DNA of 64,000 nucleotides from Polyangiaceae bacterium (lineage in GTDB: Bacteria; Myxococcota_A; Polyangia; Polyangiales; Polyangiaceae). Of this stretch, positions 43,804 to 53,405 are shown in pieces. Positions within the stretch are counted from its first letter, which is position 1; each line of letters starts with the position of its first letter. A program made the translations under genes and the position numbers. Where the stretch lies: assembly GCA_016719945.1 (NCBI GenBank), contig JADJYE010000034.1:68744-132743 (forward strand). Direction: 5' to 3'. The notes under the pieces are model-generated. The model was not told where the DNA came from. It did not search any database and saw nothing but the letters and a program-made list of their open reading frames with translations.

Positions 43804-45108
43804 ATGACGAACTACCAGAGCGGCTTTGGCAACGAGCACGCGACCGAGGCGATCCTTGGCGCGCTGCCGATCGGTCGAAACTCCCCGCAGCGCGCGCCGT
43901 TCGGGCTCTACGCCGAGCAGCTCTCCGGCACGGCGTTCACGGCGCCGCGCGCGGAGAACCGGCGGACGTGGATGTACCGCCTGCGGCCGAGCGCAGCGCA
44001 CGGCTCGTTCCGTCCGCGCGCGGCGAGGTCGCTCGAGAGCGGCCCGTTCGAGAAGCTTCCGCCCTCGCCGAACCGCCTGCGCTGGAGCCCGTGTCCCCTC
44101 CCGAGCGAGCCGACCGACTTCGTCGAGGGCCTGTTCACGCTGGCCGGCAACGGCTCGCCCAGCGCGGGCGCGGGGATCGCCGTTCACCTGTACGCCGCGA
44201 ACCGCTCGATGGTCGACTCCGTCTTCTTCGACGCCGACGGCGAGCTGTTGATCGTGCCGCAGCTCGGCGCCCTGAAGATCGCCACCGAGCTCGGCGTGCT
44301 CGAGGTGTCTCCCGGGGAGATCGCCGTCATCCCGCGCGGCGTGCGCATGCGGGTCGAGCTCACCGGCCCCGAGGCGCGCGGCTACGTCTGCGAAAACCAC
44401 GGCGCCCTCTTCCGCCTGCCGGAGCTGGGCCCGATCGGCTCGAACGGCCTCGCGAACGCGCGCGACTTTCTGACCCCCGTCGCGGCCTTCGAAGACGTCG
44501 AGCGGCCGACGCGCCTGATCCAGAAATTCCAGGGCGGGCTGTGGGAGACCGACCTCGAGCACAGCCCGCTCGACGTCGTCGCCTGGCACGGCAACCTCGC
44601 GCCGTACAAATACGATCTGGCGCGCTTCAACACGATCGGCACGGTGAGCTTCGACCACCCCGACCCCTCCATCTTCACGGTGCTCACCTCGCCGAGCGAC
44701 ACGCCAGGCACCGCAAACTGCGACTTCGTCATCTTCCCGCCGCGCTGGATGGTCGGGGAGGACACGTTTCGCCCGCCGTGGTTCCACCGCAACGTGATGA
44801 GCGAGCTGATGGGCCTCGTGCACGGCGTGTACGACGCGAAGGCCGCGGGCTTCGCGCCTGGCGGCGTGTCGCTCCACAACTGCATGAGCGCTCACGGGCC
44901 CGATCGCTCGACCTACGACCAGGCCGTCGCCGACGCGCTCGCGCCGACGAAGATCAAGGACACTCTGGCCTTCATGTTCGAGAGCCGCGCGGTGATCTGT
45001 CCGACGCGCGCCGCGATGCAGGCGTCGTGGCGCCAGGGCGACTACGACGCGTGCTGGGCCGGGCTGAAGAAGGCAGAGCTGCCGAAGGCGGCGCTCCCGC
45101 CCCGCTGA
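43804..45108 (+). CDS. hmgA: Homogentisate 1,2-dioxygenase
   Basis: A 434-residue ring-cleaving dioxygenase that opens homogentisate to maleylacetoacetate in tyrosine/phenylalanine breakdown. It begins [14 protein letters not shown], a strong family signature, and contains [30 protein letters not shown] and [11 protein letters not shown], which carry the iron ligands (His, Glu, His). Length matches the family. Maleylacetoacetate isomerase and fumarylacetoacetase genes are not adjacent. ATG at 43804. Confidence 0.96.
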   Translation: MTNYQSGFGNEHATEAILGALPIGRNSPQRAPFGLYAEQLSGTAFTAPRAENRRTWMYRLRPSAAHGSFRPRAARSLESGPFEKLPPSPNRLRWSPCPLPSEPTDFVEGLFTLAGNGSPSAGAGIAVHLYAANRSMVDSVFFDADGELLIVPQLGALKIATELGVLEVSPGEIAVIPRGVRMRVELTGPEARGYVCENHGALFRLPELGPIGSNGLANARDFLTPVAAFEDVERPTRLIQKFQGGLWETDLEHSPLDVVAWHGNLAPYKYDLARFNTIGTVSFDHPDPSIFTVLTSPSDTPGTANCDFVIFPPRWMVGEDTFRPPWFHRNVMSELMGLVHGVYDAKAAGFAPGGVSLHNCMSAHGPDRSTYDQAVADALAPTKIKDTLAFMFESRAVICPTRAAMQASWRQGDYDACWAGLKKAELPKAALPPR

Positions 45109-45111
45109 TCG

Positions 45112-45129
45112 GGGCCGGCCGCGCGGCCC
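45112..45129. terminator. Possible bidirectional terminator
   Basis: A 6-bp perfect stem (GGGCCG and CGGCCC) with a 6-base loop lies in the 31-bp gap between the convergent hmgA and lipoprotein genes. No T-run follows, so termination is only plausible. Confidence 0.35.
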
Positions 45130-45139
45130 GTGGTGAGCG

Positions 45140-45736
45140 CTACTGCAGCTGGTACGTCAGCACGCGGTTCGGGTTCGAGCCGACGAGCGACAGCGTGATG
45201 CCGTCGGAGGAATACGTCTGCGTCAGATCGAACTCCTGCGGGCAGTCGAAGGCGAGGATGAGATCTTCGGCGTTCGTCGTGTAGGTCGCCGAGCCGCGCG
45301 TCGGCAGGCCCTCGTTGGTCACGTTGATGGAGTCGAGGTCGGTCGCGGTGAACACCAGCGTCTCGCGGTAGCTCGAGGGGCCAGGGGTGTCGGTGTTGTA
45401 GATGGTGACCGCGGTCAGCTCGTACGTGCCCGCGGTGATCGCGCCGCCGGTCATCGCGGGGGGCGCGCCGGCGTTCGCCGTCTCGGTCACCAGCGCGGCG
45501 ACGCTCTCGAGCTCGTTGCAGGTCATCGGAACGAAGCCACCGCCGCTGCCGCCCTCACCGGACGAGCCTCCCGCGGGAGCGCCGCCCTCGAACGTGCCAC
45601 CGCCGCCGCCCTCGGCTTGGCCACCCTGGGCCTGGCCGCCGCCGCCGGTCTGGCCGGAGGCGCCGGTGCCCTCGGAGTCTCCGCAGGCGGCGAGGGCGAA
45701 CGAGAGCGACACGACGTAAGGGAGCCAAGCGCGCAT
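45140..45736 (-). CDS. Lipoprotein with beta-rich domain
   Basis: A 198-residue protein: signal peptide ending ALAACG, a Gly/Gln/Ala-rich spacer of about 50 residues, then CNELESVAALV and a beta-rich end (TYELTAVTIYNTD and YSSDGITLSLVG). No family recognised. ATG 45736 precedes the hydrophobic segment; an earlier start would add only a charged leader. Confidence 0.65.
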   Translation of the reverse strand: MRAWLPYVVSLSFALAACGDSEGTGASGQTGGGGQAQGGQAEGGGGGTFEGGAPAGGSSGEGGSGGGFVPMTCNELESVAALVTETANAGAPPAMTGGAITAGTYELTAVTIYNTDTPGPSSYRETLVFTATDLDSINVTNEGLPTRGSATYTTNAEDLILAFDCPQEFDLTQTYSSDGITLSLVGSNPNRVLTYQLQ

Positions 45737-45785
45737 GGCCCTCACGGTAGAGGTCCGTGCCAGGTCGCGCAAGGCGGCGCCGCAG

Positions 45786-46910
45786 CTACCGGCTCGCGAC
45801 GACCGTGAAGGCGCCCGCGTCGAAGGCCACGCCGTTCACGAGGACCTCCACGGCGTGGCGGCCCGGACGCGGCGCTCGCGTGGTGTGCACGCGCAGGCTC
45901 ACCCGCTTCGAGAGGGTCACCTCGTCGTCGGGCGCGAGCTCGACGCGCGCGACCTTGAACACCTTCGCGCCCTTGCCCGCGACCGCCTTCACGAAGTGGA
46001 CCCGCAGATCGACGAGCAGCGACTGCGAGCGCCTCGCCGTGGAGCGCAGGGTGAGCGCGACCGCGACGTCCCCGCCGATCGCCACGCCGCGCGGCTCGAA
46101 GCGGCACGAGGCGAGCTCGACCCGCGGAGCTCCGCCGTAGCCGACGAGCTCGAGGGCGCGCGGCACACCTCGCTTGATGGCCGAGCGCAGCGCGTGCTCG
46201 ACGAGGGCGCGACGCTCCGGCGTGGCGCGCACCAGCCAGCGCGCGCAGGTGTCGAGCGCCAGGCCTGGGTGCACCTTGGTCAGGTCGTTCAGGTTGTTCG
46301 CGACGCTGCGCCGCACGAGGGGCGTCGGGTCGTCCTTCAACCGCTCGAGCAGCGCCACCACCTCGTCGGGGTGGTCGTCGAGGTAACCCACGCGCGAGCC
46401 CCAAGGCAGCCGCAGCCTCGTGCCCTCCGACGCCAGCCTCCGCACGTGCGGGCTCGGGTCGGCCGTCCAGCCCTCGAGGACGGGCAGGGTCTCCCTGGGG
46501 TAGCGGTCGAGGAACGAGCGGATGCTGAACTCGGCGGTGAAGCGCTTGGTCAGCTCGTATTGGGCGCGCATCGACAGCTCGAAGTGGTCGAGCCCGCGCT
46601 CGGCCACGTACACCAGGTGCGGCATGTAGAAGAAAGGCCCCATCCCCGCGCCTTGCAGCTCGTCCCTCGCGTGCTCCGGCCCGATCGACGCGAGCAAGAT
46701 CTCGATCCCCTCCGGGTAACGCTCCGGCAGGTGCGCGCCGAGGGCGTCGGCGATGTGGCGGGCCCGGCCCATCAGCTCGAGCCCGTCGAGGCCTCGCGAG
46801 GCTCGCCGGCGAAATGCGGCGTGCTCGAAGCTCGGGTACACCCGGCGCACGCTCTGTCCCAGGCGCTCGACGAGCGCGGCGGAGAAGAAGGACTTGAGCG
46901 GCTCGGCCAC
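45786..46910 (-). CDS. AlkC/AlkD-like HEAT-repeat DNA glycosylase family protein
   Basis: A 374-residue protein. The first about 240 residues are HEAT-like helices of the DNA alkylation repair family: SIRSFLDRYPRETLPVLEGW, HVRRLASEGTRLRLPWGSRV and PLVRRSVANNLNDLTKVHP. These segments match AlkC-type alkylpurine glycosylases. A C-terminal immunoglobulin-like beta domain (about 260-374, ending VEVLVNGVAFDAGAFTV) is also seen in AlkC-type proteins. It should bind damaged DNA. ATG at 46910. Divergent from the SDR gene. Confidence 0.72.
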   Translation of the reverse strand: MAEPLKSFFSAALVERLGQSVRRVYPSFEHAAFRRRASRGLDGLELMGRARHIADALGAHLPERYPEGIEILLASIGPEHARDELQGAGMGPFFYMPHLVYVAERGLDHFELSMRAQYELTKRFTAEFSIRSFLDRYPRETLPVLEGWTADPSPHVRRLASEGTRLRLPWGSRVGYLDDHPDEVVALLERLKDDPTPLVRRSVANNLNDLTKVHPGLALDTCARWLVRATPERRALVEHALRSAIKRGVPRALELVGYGGAPRVELASCRFEPRGVAIGGDVAVALTLRSTARRSQSLLVDLRVHFVKAVAGKGAKVFKVARVELAPDDEVTLSKRVSLRVHTTRAPRPGRHAVEVLVNGVAFDAGAFTVVASR

Positions 46911-46963
46911 GGATGCTCCTCACGGACGCCACGGCGGCGACGCGCGGTGTAAGCTGCGCGGCC

Positions 46964-47977
46964 ATGGCATGGTTCGATCGCGTTCGGCCCCGACACGACG
47001 GCGCCTTGGCCGCGACGGTCGGTGGGATCATCGACCGCGTCAAGCACCGCAACGCCGCGCTCGAGCTCGACGAGAGAGATCGCCTCGACGGGTCGGCGTG
47101 CCTGGTCACCGGCGCGAACCGCGGCCTCGGGCTGGCGATCGCGAAGGACCTCGCGCGCCGCGGGGGCGACCTCATCCTCGCCTGTCGCAGCGGCCTCGAC
47201 GCCGCGCGCGCCGACGTCGCCTCGGCGGCGCACGAGCGCGCCTCGGTCGAGGCGCGGGAGCTCGATCTGGCGCGGCTCTCCTCGGTCGAGTCGTTCTGCG
47301 ACCGGCTCGCGGCGGACGGGGTGCGCCTCGACGTGCTCGTCCTCAACGCGGGCGTCGTCCCCCGCGAGGCGCGCAAGACGGAAGACGGCCTCGACGAGAG
47401 CTTCCAGGTGAACGTGCTCGCCAACGTGCTCCTGGTCCAGCGGCTGCGCGAGCGTGGCCTCTTCGTCGCCGAGGAAGGCGTGTGGCCGCGCGTCGTGGTC
47501 GTCTCCTCCGAGTCGCACCGCAGCGCGCCGCCGCTCGACTGGGACGGCTTCGGGAGCTTCCGCCCGTGGGGGATGCGCGAAGCGGTCAAGCAATACGGCT
47601 ATGGCAAGCTGCTGCTCCAGACGTGGACGGCCGAGCTGGCGCGGCGCACCCGAGGCGAGCTCGCGGTCCACTCGCTGTGCCCGGGCGCCGTGCGCACCGA
47701 TATCGGCCGCGAGGCGCCGGGCCTCACGAAGCCGCTGCTCGAGCTGACGATGCGCGCGTTCTTCGTCGAGCCCGAGCGCGCCGCCGCGCCGGCCGTGTAC
47801 CTCGCGGCCTCGCGGCGGCTCGAGCACGAGACGGGCATCTACCTGCACGGCAAGCGGCGGCGCGAGCCGCGCGAGGACACGCTCGACGCCGACAACGGCC
47901 GGCGCATGTGGGAGCGCTCGGCGGCGCTGCTCGAGGCGCTCGGGCACCCGCTCGCGCCCGCCAAGGAGAGAGGATGA
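46964..47977 (+). CDS. Short-chain dehydrogenase/reductase
   Basis: A 337-residue SDR with the nucleotide motif TGANRGLG, the LNAG motif and YGYGK as the Tyr-Lys pair; SSESHR carries the catalytic Ser. A basic C-terminal tail (YLHGKRRREPRED) follows the domain. ATG 46964 is the start. Its stop overlaps the DUF1214 start as ATGA, so the three-gene operon begins here. Substrate likely hydrophobic (steroid or lipid alcohol) by the neighbours; this is inference. Confidence 0.8.
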   Translation: MAWFDRVRPRHDGALAATVGGIIDRVKHRNAALELDERDRLDGSACLVTGANRGLGLAIAKDLARRGGDLILACRSGLDAARADVASAAHERASVEARELDLARLSSVESFCDRLAADGVRLDVLVLNAGVVPREARKTEDGLDESFQVNVLANVLLVQRLRERGLFVAEEGVWPRVVVVSSESHRSAPPLDWDGFGSFRPWGMREAVKQYGYGKLLLQTWTAELARRTRGELAVHSLCPGAVRTDIGREAPGLTKPLLELTMRAFFVEPERAAAPAVYLAASRRLEHETGIYLHGKRRREPREDTLDADNGRRMWERSAALLEALGHPLAPAKERG

Positions 47978-49089
47978 GCGACGAAGCGACGAAAAGGGTC
48001 ATCGACGGCGCGGCGTGGCGCGAGCTGTGCGACGCGCTGAAGAACGCGGGAGACATCGTGCTCGCCGACCCGGCGGCCGACCCGCTCACGCGCGCCGAGG
48101 GGTTCCGCTACCTGTCGCGCCTCACGCGCGCCGCGCTCCAGACCTTCGTCGAGCACAACGATCCGCGCGCCCCCGTGCTGCAGCGGGTCGTGCACGAGAC
48201 GGCGAAGATGGGCGCCGACAACCCCGATATCGTCTACTTCAACGCCGCGGTGAGCGGCGCGGTCGATTACCGCATCCGCGGCCGCCGCGGCAGTGTCCAT
48301 TACCTATCCTTCGCGACCCAGGTCGGCCATTACGGCAAAGGCCAGGGCATGCCGCCCACCGGCCAGATCGACTCGAGCTCGCTCGCCGTCCGGGCCGACG
48401 GCAGCTTCGAGATCCTCCTGTCGTCGACGCCGCCGGCGGCGCTCGCCGAGGGGCAGAGCTACCTGCCGATGACCGCGGAGACGGGCACGGTGATCGTGCG
48501 GCAGATCCGGCTGCGCCCCGAGGAGGTCCTCGCGGAGCTCGTCATCGAGCGCCTCGGCGAGGGCGCCCGCCCCGAGCCGCTCACCCCCGAGCTGCTCGAC
48601 GCGGGCTTTCAGAGCACGGCGATGCTGGTGAACGGGGCGGCCATGCTCTTCTCCGCGTGGACGCGGATGTTCCAGGAGCACGAGAACCAGCTGCCGCGCT
48701 TCGACCCCGAGATCTCGAACCGCTTCGGAGGCCTCGCGGACGTCGCCTATTACCACTCGTATTGGCGGCTCGCGCCGGACGAGGCCCTGGTGATCGACGC
48801 GAAGCCCCCGCCTTGCGACCATTGGAACTTCCAGCTCAACAACCACTGGATGGAGTCGCTCGACTACCGCTACTTCCGCATCCACACCAACAGCGCGCGC
48901 GCGACCCAGCGCGCAGACGGCTCGGTGAGGGTGGTCGTCGCTCACCAAGACCCAGGCGTCGACAACTGGCTCGAGACGGCGGGTCACACCTTCGGGACGA
49001 TGTGCTTCCGCTGGGTGCGCCCGGAGGGCGAGCCACCTCAGCCGAGCTGTCGCGTCGTGCGGGTGAGCGACGTGCGGGGGCTCGCGTGA
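47974..49089 (+). CDS. DUF1214 domain protein
   Basis: A 371-residue soluble protein. The C-terminal half fits DUF1214: PPCDHWNFQLNNHWMESLDY, then TNSARATQRADGSVRVVVAHQDPGV-type strands and NWLETAGHTFGTMCFRWV. The function of the family is unknown, but it often lies beside SDR and sulfotransferase genes. ATG overlaps the SDR stop; its stop overlaps the sulfotransferase start as GTGA. Confidence 0.75.
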   Translation: MSDEATKRVIDGAAWRELCDALKNAGDIVLADPAADPLTRAEGFRYLSRLTRAALQTFVEHNDPRAPVLQRVVHETAKMGADNPDIVYFNAAVSGAVDYRIRGRRGSVHYLSFATQVGHYGKGQGMPPTGQIDSSSLAVRADGSFEILLSSTPPAALAEGQSYLPMTAETGTVIVRQIRLRPEEVLAELVIERLGEGARPEPLTPELLDAGFQSTAMLVNGAAMLFSAWTRMFQEHENQLPRFDPEISNRFGGLADVAYYHSYWRLAPDEALVIDAKPPPCDHWNFQLNNHWMESLDYRYFRIHTNSARATQRADGSVRVVVAHQDPGVDNWLETAGHTFGTMCFRWVRPEGEPPQPSCRVVRVSDVRGLA

Positions 49090-50339
49090 CGCACGAGACC
49101 TCGACCGACTACGCCCACCCCTTTCGGCCCCCGCCGATCCGCTGGGCCAACGCGGCGCTGGGCGCGGTCGCGGGCCTCGGGCCGCTGGGAGTCGATCTCT
49201 CTGTGGAGTCGCTCGAGCGCGCGGCGCGGCGGCGCACCAAGCTGTCGGACCTCGGCGACGCGAGCTACCGCGAGCCGCTGTCGCGCCTCGTGCGCTCGAT
49301 CGAAGACGAGGCGCGGCTGCACCCGGTCGGCCGGCTCATCACGCGCACTCGCCTCGTCTCCGCGCTGGCGAACCGCGCGCGATTGACGGCGCTGTACCGC
49401 TCCTTCCCCGAGATCGATCGCCAGCCGCTCACGCGCCCGATCGTCATCGTCGGGCTCCCCAGAACCGGGACGACGCTGCTCCACCGGCTGCTCGCGGGCG
49501 ACTCGGGCCGCATGCGCGCCCTGATGAGCTGGGAGGCGCTGATGCCCGCGCCGCTGCCAGGCGAGGAGCACCCGAAGGCGCGCATGCTCGGCGCCGAGCG
49601 CGGGGAGAAGGCGCTCAAGTACCTGGCGCCGGACTTCTTCGCCGTGCACCCGATCGACGCGCTGGGCCCCGAGGAGGAGATCCTCCTGCTCGACCTGGCG
49701 TTTCGCAGCACGGTGCCCGAGGCGACGATGCACGTCCCCTCGTTCGCCGCCTGGCTCGAGGGGGTCGATCAGGGGCCCGCGTACCAGGACATGGCGCGCG
49801 CGCTCAAGGCGCTCTCCTGGCAGCGGCGCCCCGCCGCCCGCGAGTGGCGCTGGGTGCTCAAGACGCCCCACCACCTCGAGTGGCTCGACGAGCTGCCGAA
49901 GGTCCTGGAAGACCCCGTCATCGTGTGGACGCACCGCGATCCGCTCGAGGTCGTGCCGAGCTTCTGCAGCATGATCGCCCACGGCCGGGGGGTCTTCAGC
50001 GACGCGGTCGATCCGCTCGAGATCGGCAGATCGTGGCTCCGCAAGGCGCAGCGCATGGTCGGGCGCGCGATGGACGCGCGGCCTCGCCTGGGCGAGGACC
50101 GGTTCGTCGACATTCGCTACAAAGACCTGATCAAAGATCCGGTCGCCGCGGCGCGGGTCATCCAGGAGCGCGCCGGCCTGACCTTCGACGAGGCGACCGA
50201 GCAGCGCATGCGGCGAACGCTCGAGCAGGAGAAGAAGGACCGCCACGGCGTTCACCGCTACGGCCTCGAGCTGTTCGGCCTCACGCCCGGCGACGTGAAC
50301 GGCGCTCTCGGTAGGTACCGCGAGGCGTACCGGGTCTGA
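49086..50339 (+). CDS. Sulfotransferase family protein
   Basis: A 417-residue cytoplasmic protein of the sulfotransferase fold. The PAPS-binding loop is VGLPRTGTTLLHRLL (about 118-132), and the 3'-phosphate site fits VIVWTHRDPLEVVPSF. It should transfer sulfate from PAPS to a hydroxyl, or, as in some bacterial members, to a lipid or steroid-like acceptor. GTG start is coupled to the DUF1214 gene. A PAPS synthesis gene is not in the window. Confidence 0.83.
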   Translation: MTHETSTDYAHPFRPPPIRWANAALGAVAGLGPLGVDLSVESLERAARRRTKLSDLGDASYREPLSRLVRSIEDEARLHPVGRLITRTRLVSALANRARLTALYRSFPEIDRQPLTRPIVIVGLPRTGTTLLHRLLAGDSGRMRALMSWEALMPAPLPGEEHPKARMLGAERGEKALKYLAPDFFAVHPIDALGPEEEILLLDLAFRSTVPEATMHVPSFAAWLEGVDQGPAYQDMARALKALSWQRRPAAREWRWVLKTPHHLEWLDELPKVLEDPVIVWTHRDPLEVVPSFCSMIAHGRGVFSDAVDPLEIGRSWLRKAQRMVGRAMDARPRLGEDRFVDIRYKDLIKDPVAAARVIQERAGLTFDEATEQRMRRTLEQEKKDRHGVHRYGLELFGLTPGDVNGALGRYREAYRV

Positions 50340-50406
50340 GACTTCCTGCTCGGGCCTTGGTCTTGCCGGCCGCTCGTGCGACCCTATGGGCCCTCGGAGG
50401 TCGCTC

Positions 50407-51354
50407 ATGAAGCTCGGCTTTTTCTCGCTTGGTGTCGCGCTCGCTCTGGTCGCCCTCGGCTGCGACGATCCAGACTCGGCCTGCGTGGCCGAGTGCCCCG
50501 AGGGCGGCTCCAACGCCGGCGGCTCGGCGGGCGACGGCGGCGCCGCCGAGGGCGGCTCCAATGCCGGCGGCACCTCCCAGGGCGGCGGCGGCGAGGGCGG
50601 CAGCACCGCCAACTGGTCGACCCTGATGACCGCCGAGTGGGGGCTCGCACCCGGTCAGGAGCTCACGTCCGACGTCCACACGATCGTCGCCGACCGCGAC
50701 ATCTTCGTCGGCGGCATCCGGCCCATCGATCCCCAGGGCACGCACCACACCGTGCTCGCGCTAGGCAACCTCAACACCGGCAACATCCTCTACGCCTCCG
50801 GCGTGGGGACGAACGAGCTCCTCTTCCCCGAGGGGGTCGGCTTCAAGATCCCGCAGGGCGAGACCGTCGTGCTCCAGCTCCACCTGTTCAACCCGACGGG
50901 CGAGTCCATCTCGGGGCTGAGCGGCATCGAGATCGTCGAGATCCCCGAGGCCGAGCTGGTGCACGAGGCCGACCTGTACCTCCCCGGGCCGCTCGATCTC
51001 TCGATCGCGCCGAACCAGCAGACGGTCGAGTCCAACACCTGCACCGTCGGCGTCGAGCAGACGTACTTCGCGATCTTCCCGCACATGCACCAGCTCGGCA
51101 CGCACTTCAAAGCCACCGTCACCGTCGACGGCGTCGACACCGTCATCCACGACGACGCGTACAGCTTCGACCACCAGGCGTTCCTGCCGATCGATCCCAT
51201 CACCCTGAGCCCGGGCGACTCCATCACCACCGAGTGCACCTGGAACAACACCACAGCGAGCACCGTCGGCTGGGGCGAGAGCTCGACCACCGAGATGTGC
51301 TTCTCGATCGTCTACCGCTACCCCAAGCAGAACGACGCCGGCTTCTGCCCGTGA
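50407..51354 (+). CDS. PHM-like copper type II monooxygenase lipoprotein
   Basis: A 315-residue lipoprotein: signal peptide ending VALGC, a Gly-rich spacer, then a domain of about 240 residues like the copper type II ascorbate-dependent monooxygenases. All six copper ligands of the animal enzyme PHM have likely counterparts: His113-His114 (GTHHTVL), His159 (LQLHLF), His226 and His228 (PHMHQLG), and Met297 (TEMCFS). It could hydroxylate or oxidatively cleave a substrate outside the cell. ATG at 50407 follows GGAGG. It lies downstream of the sulfotransferase operon but has its own ribosome site. Confidence 0.8.
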   Translation: MKLGFFSLGVALALVALGCDDPDSACVAECPEGGSNAGGSAGDGGAAEGGSNAGGTSQGGGGEGGSTANWSTLMTAEWGLAPGQELTSDVHTIVADRDIFVGGIRPIDPQGTHHTVLALGNLNTGNILYASGVGTNELLFPEGVGFKIPQGETVVLQLHLFNPTGESISGLSGIEIVEIPEAELVHEADLYLPGPLDLSIAPNQQTVESNTCTVGVEQTYFAIFPHMHQLGTHFKATVTVDGVDTVIHDDAYSFDHQAFLPIDPITLSPGDSITTECTWNNTTASTVGWGESSTTEMCFSIVYRYPKQNDAGFCP

Positions 51355-51367
51355 GCTGCGAACCCTC

Positions 51368-51397
51368 CCCCCTCACGGCGTCTCACTCGTGAGGGGG
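51368..51397. terminator. Hairpin terminator candidate
   Basis: A 10-bp perfect stem (CCCCCTCACG and CGTGAGGGGG) with a 10-base loop lies 14 bp after the PHM-like gene. No T-run follows. Confidence 0.55.
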
Positions 51398-51421
51398 TCT
51401 GGGTGACGCGAGCAGCAATCA

Positions 51422-51507
51422 CGTGGAACGCGGCGCCGACCCGAAGCGACGACCTGGGTGAGGTGAACGGGGGTCGCGTGGAGCGCGGCGCCGACCCCGA
51501 AGCGACG
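51422..51507. repeat. Imperfect 30-bp direct repeat
   Basis: Copies at 51422-51451 and 51477-51507 share CGGCGCCGACC and AAGCGACG with a one-base difference in length. Origin unknown. Confidence 0.7.
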
Positions 51508-51513
51508 CTACGG

Positions 51514-51685
51514 GGGGACATGCCGGCAATGCCCCCTGTTTGTGTCGCACCTTGAGGCTGCAACCGGGGCGTTTTGCCGCTGCTCGGCGGAGAGGCCTCA
51601 CGACTTGCGGGCAAATCGCGAGGGCGGGTGGCGGCTCGAGCCCCCGACTGCGACGCGACCGGGGAACATGCCGGCTATGCCCCCC
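51514..51685. repeat. Two palindromic GGGG-CATGCCGG units
   Basis: 51514-51535 and 51661-51685 each have the shape GGGG, CATGCCGGC, ATG, CCCC, so they can fold on themselves. A partial third copy of the right half (CTATGCCCCCCGGTCGTG) follows the second unit. Confidence 0.6.
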
Positions 51686-52436
51686 GGTCGTGTCGCAGCT
51701 ATGCCCCCCGGTCGTGAGCGCGTCGCGAGCAGCTCCTCGAGCGGGTTGCCCGGTTCGGGCTCACGAGCGCCCACATGCCGACACGTCACGGTGAGGACAA
51801 AAAGCCTCACCGTTGACGGTCTCGCCGCTGCGCCCCGAACATACTCGCAACATGGGGGCAACATGGCGCGGACGTCCGTCTCTCCTCTCCTCTCCTGTGC
51901 GTCCTGCCAAGCCCTGAACTGGAGGAAGCGATGTAGCCCAGACAACGCGGAAACCAACTGTCGTGTCCCAGCGGGTTGAAATCCCGTCCGACCAAACGGC
52001 GCCGAAAGTCGGAAGCGAGTCTTGCGCGGTCGTAGGCAGCACACGGGCGACCGTGACCGCGAAGCGTAGACAGCGAGCGAGCAGGCTGTGTGATTGGGCC
52101 GCGTAATGTGAGAAGTGACGAGAGCCGACGGCCCGGGAGAAGCCGGAAGGCAGCATCGCGAGGAGCAGACTCAGGGCGCGAGCCCGGCGGCGTATGTCCT
52201 CGTGGTCTCGTCGCGGTCGTAGAGCAGGGCATGCAGCGAAGGGGACACCAGGGAACAGGAGAGATCCCACCTGCTGGACGAGGGCGACCTCGGACGAAGC
52301 ACCGCGGCGACGCAAGGAAGCCCGGTGTGGCACGGGAAGTCGGAGCGCCGCGTACGAGCGACGACGTCGGGGAACCGTCTCGAGGACCCGACCGAGCAAA
52401 GGCGGCGCCGTGCAGTGGACCTGATCGAGGGCTCAG

Positions 52437-53263
52437 ATGACCGAGACCGAGAGCTCGAACGACATCTCCAGGAGACTCGATCAGATAGCAAGAGCGGCGA
52501 GGGCGCGTCCCGGTGCCATCACCACGCTCGCGCACCACATCGACCTCGCGTGGCTGCGCGAGGCGCATCGACGCACTCGGAAGGACGGGGCATGCGGTGT
52601 GGACGGACGGAGCAGTGGGGAGTACGCGATGAAGTTGGAGGACAACCTCCGATCGCTGCTCGACCGCGCGAAGTCGGGCACATACCGCGCGCCGCCCGTG
52701 CGCCGCGTCCACATCCCGAAGGATGGGAAGGAGACGCGACCTCTCGGGATCCCGACGTTCGAGGACAAGGTGCTGCAGCGCGCAGTCGCGATGCTGTTGG
52801 AGGCCGTCTACGAGCAGGACTTTCTGGACTGCTCGTTCGGCTTCCGTCCCGGGCGCTCGGCGCAACAAGCGCTGAGCGTCCTTCAAACGGCGGCGGTGAA
52901 CAGTGCGGGTGGGTGGGCAATCGAGGTCGACATCCGGAAGTTCTTCGACAGCGTCGATCATGCGGTGCTGAGGGAAGTGCTTCGCCGGCGAGTGCGAGAT
53001 GGCGTGATCCTGCGCCTGATCGGAAAGTGGCTCAACGCAGGCGTGCTGGAGGACGGCGCGGTGAAGCGCCTCGACTCTGGGACGCCTCAGGAGGGGTAAT
53101 CTCGCCGATGCTGGCGAACATCCTGCTCCACGAGGTGCTCGACGCGTGGTTCCAGGACGAGGTGAAGCCCCGGCTGCGAGGTCAGGGCACGCTCGTTCGC
53201 TACGCGGACGACGCCGTGATGATGTTCTCGACGGAAGCCGACGCGAAGCGTGTGTTCGACGTC
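52437..53263 (+). pseudogene. Group II intron reverse transcriptase, 5' part (copy 1)
   Basis: ATG 52437 opens the RT ([16 protein letters not shown]). RT blocks follow: [44 protein letters not shown] and [16 protein letters not shown] one-base deletion near 53090 gives a stop at 53097-53099 in the QGGVISP block; the frame continues as [17 protein letters not shown] with the active-site YADD at about 53202. The gene is then cut at 53263 by the transposon. The X (maturase) part is at 56730-57230. Confidence 0.85.
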
Positions 53264-53405
53264 TGAGCGAGGCCTCGTGAGTTGAGGGCCGAGACACCCG
53301 TCGCGATCACGATGTTCGAGGGGACGCAGAAAAACCCCCTCAGAAAACTTGTTCAAGTTCGTCCGAGGAGGCTCGCCTTGAGGTGTTCAGACAAAAGGCG
53401 GGTAC

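Larger units (their letters stand above)
51398..51896. other. Non-coding gap with repeats before the intron array
   Basis: No gene is supported. A 30-bp imperfect direct repeat lies at 51422-51451 and 51477-51507 (with CGGCGCCGACC in each). Two palindromic units with GGGGACATGCCGGC-type sequence and a CCCC end are at 51514-51535 and 51661-51685. The right end is a run of TCTCCT units at about 51879-51896, which is the 5' exon of the first intron. Confidence 0.6.

Noticed and set aside
51598..52044. Minus-strand frames over the 5' intron part, repeated in all three copies
   Set aside because: They lie across the structured intron RNA (domain I) and recur only because the intron recurs; no protein family fits.
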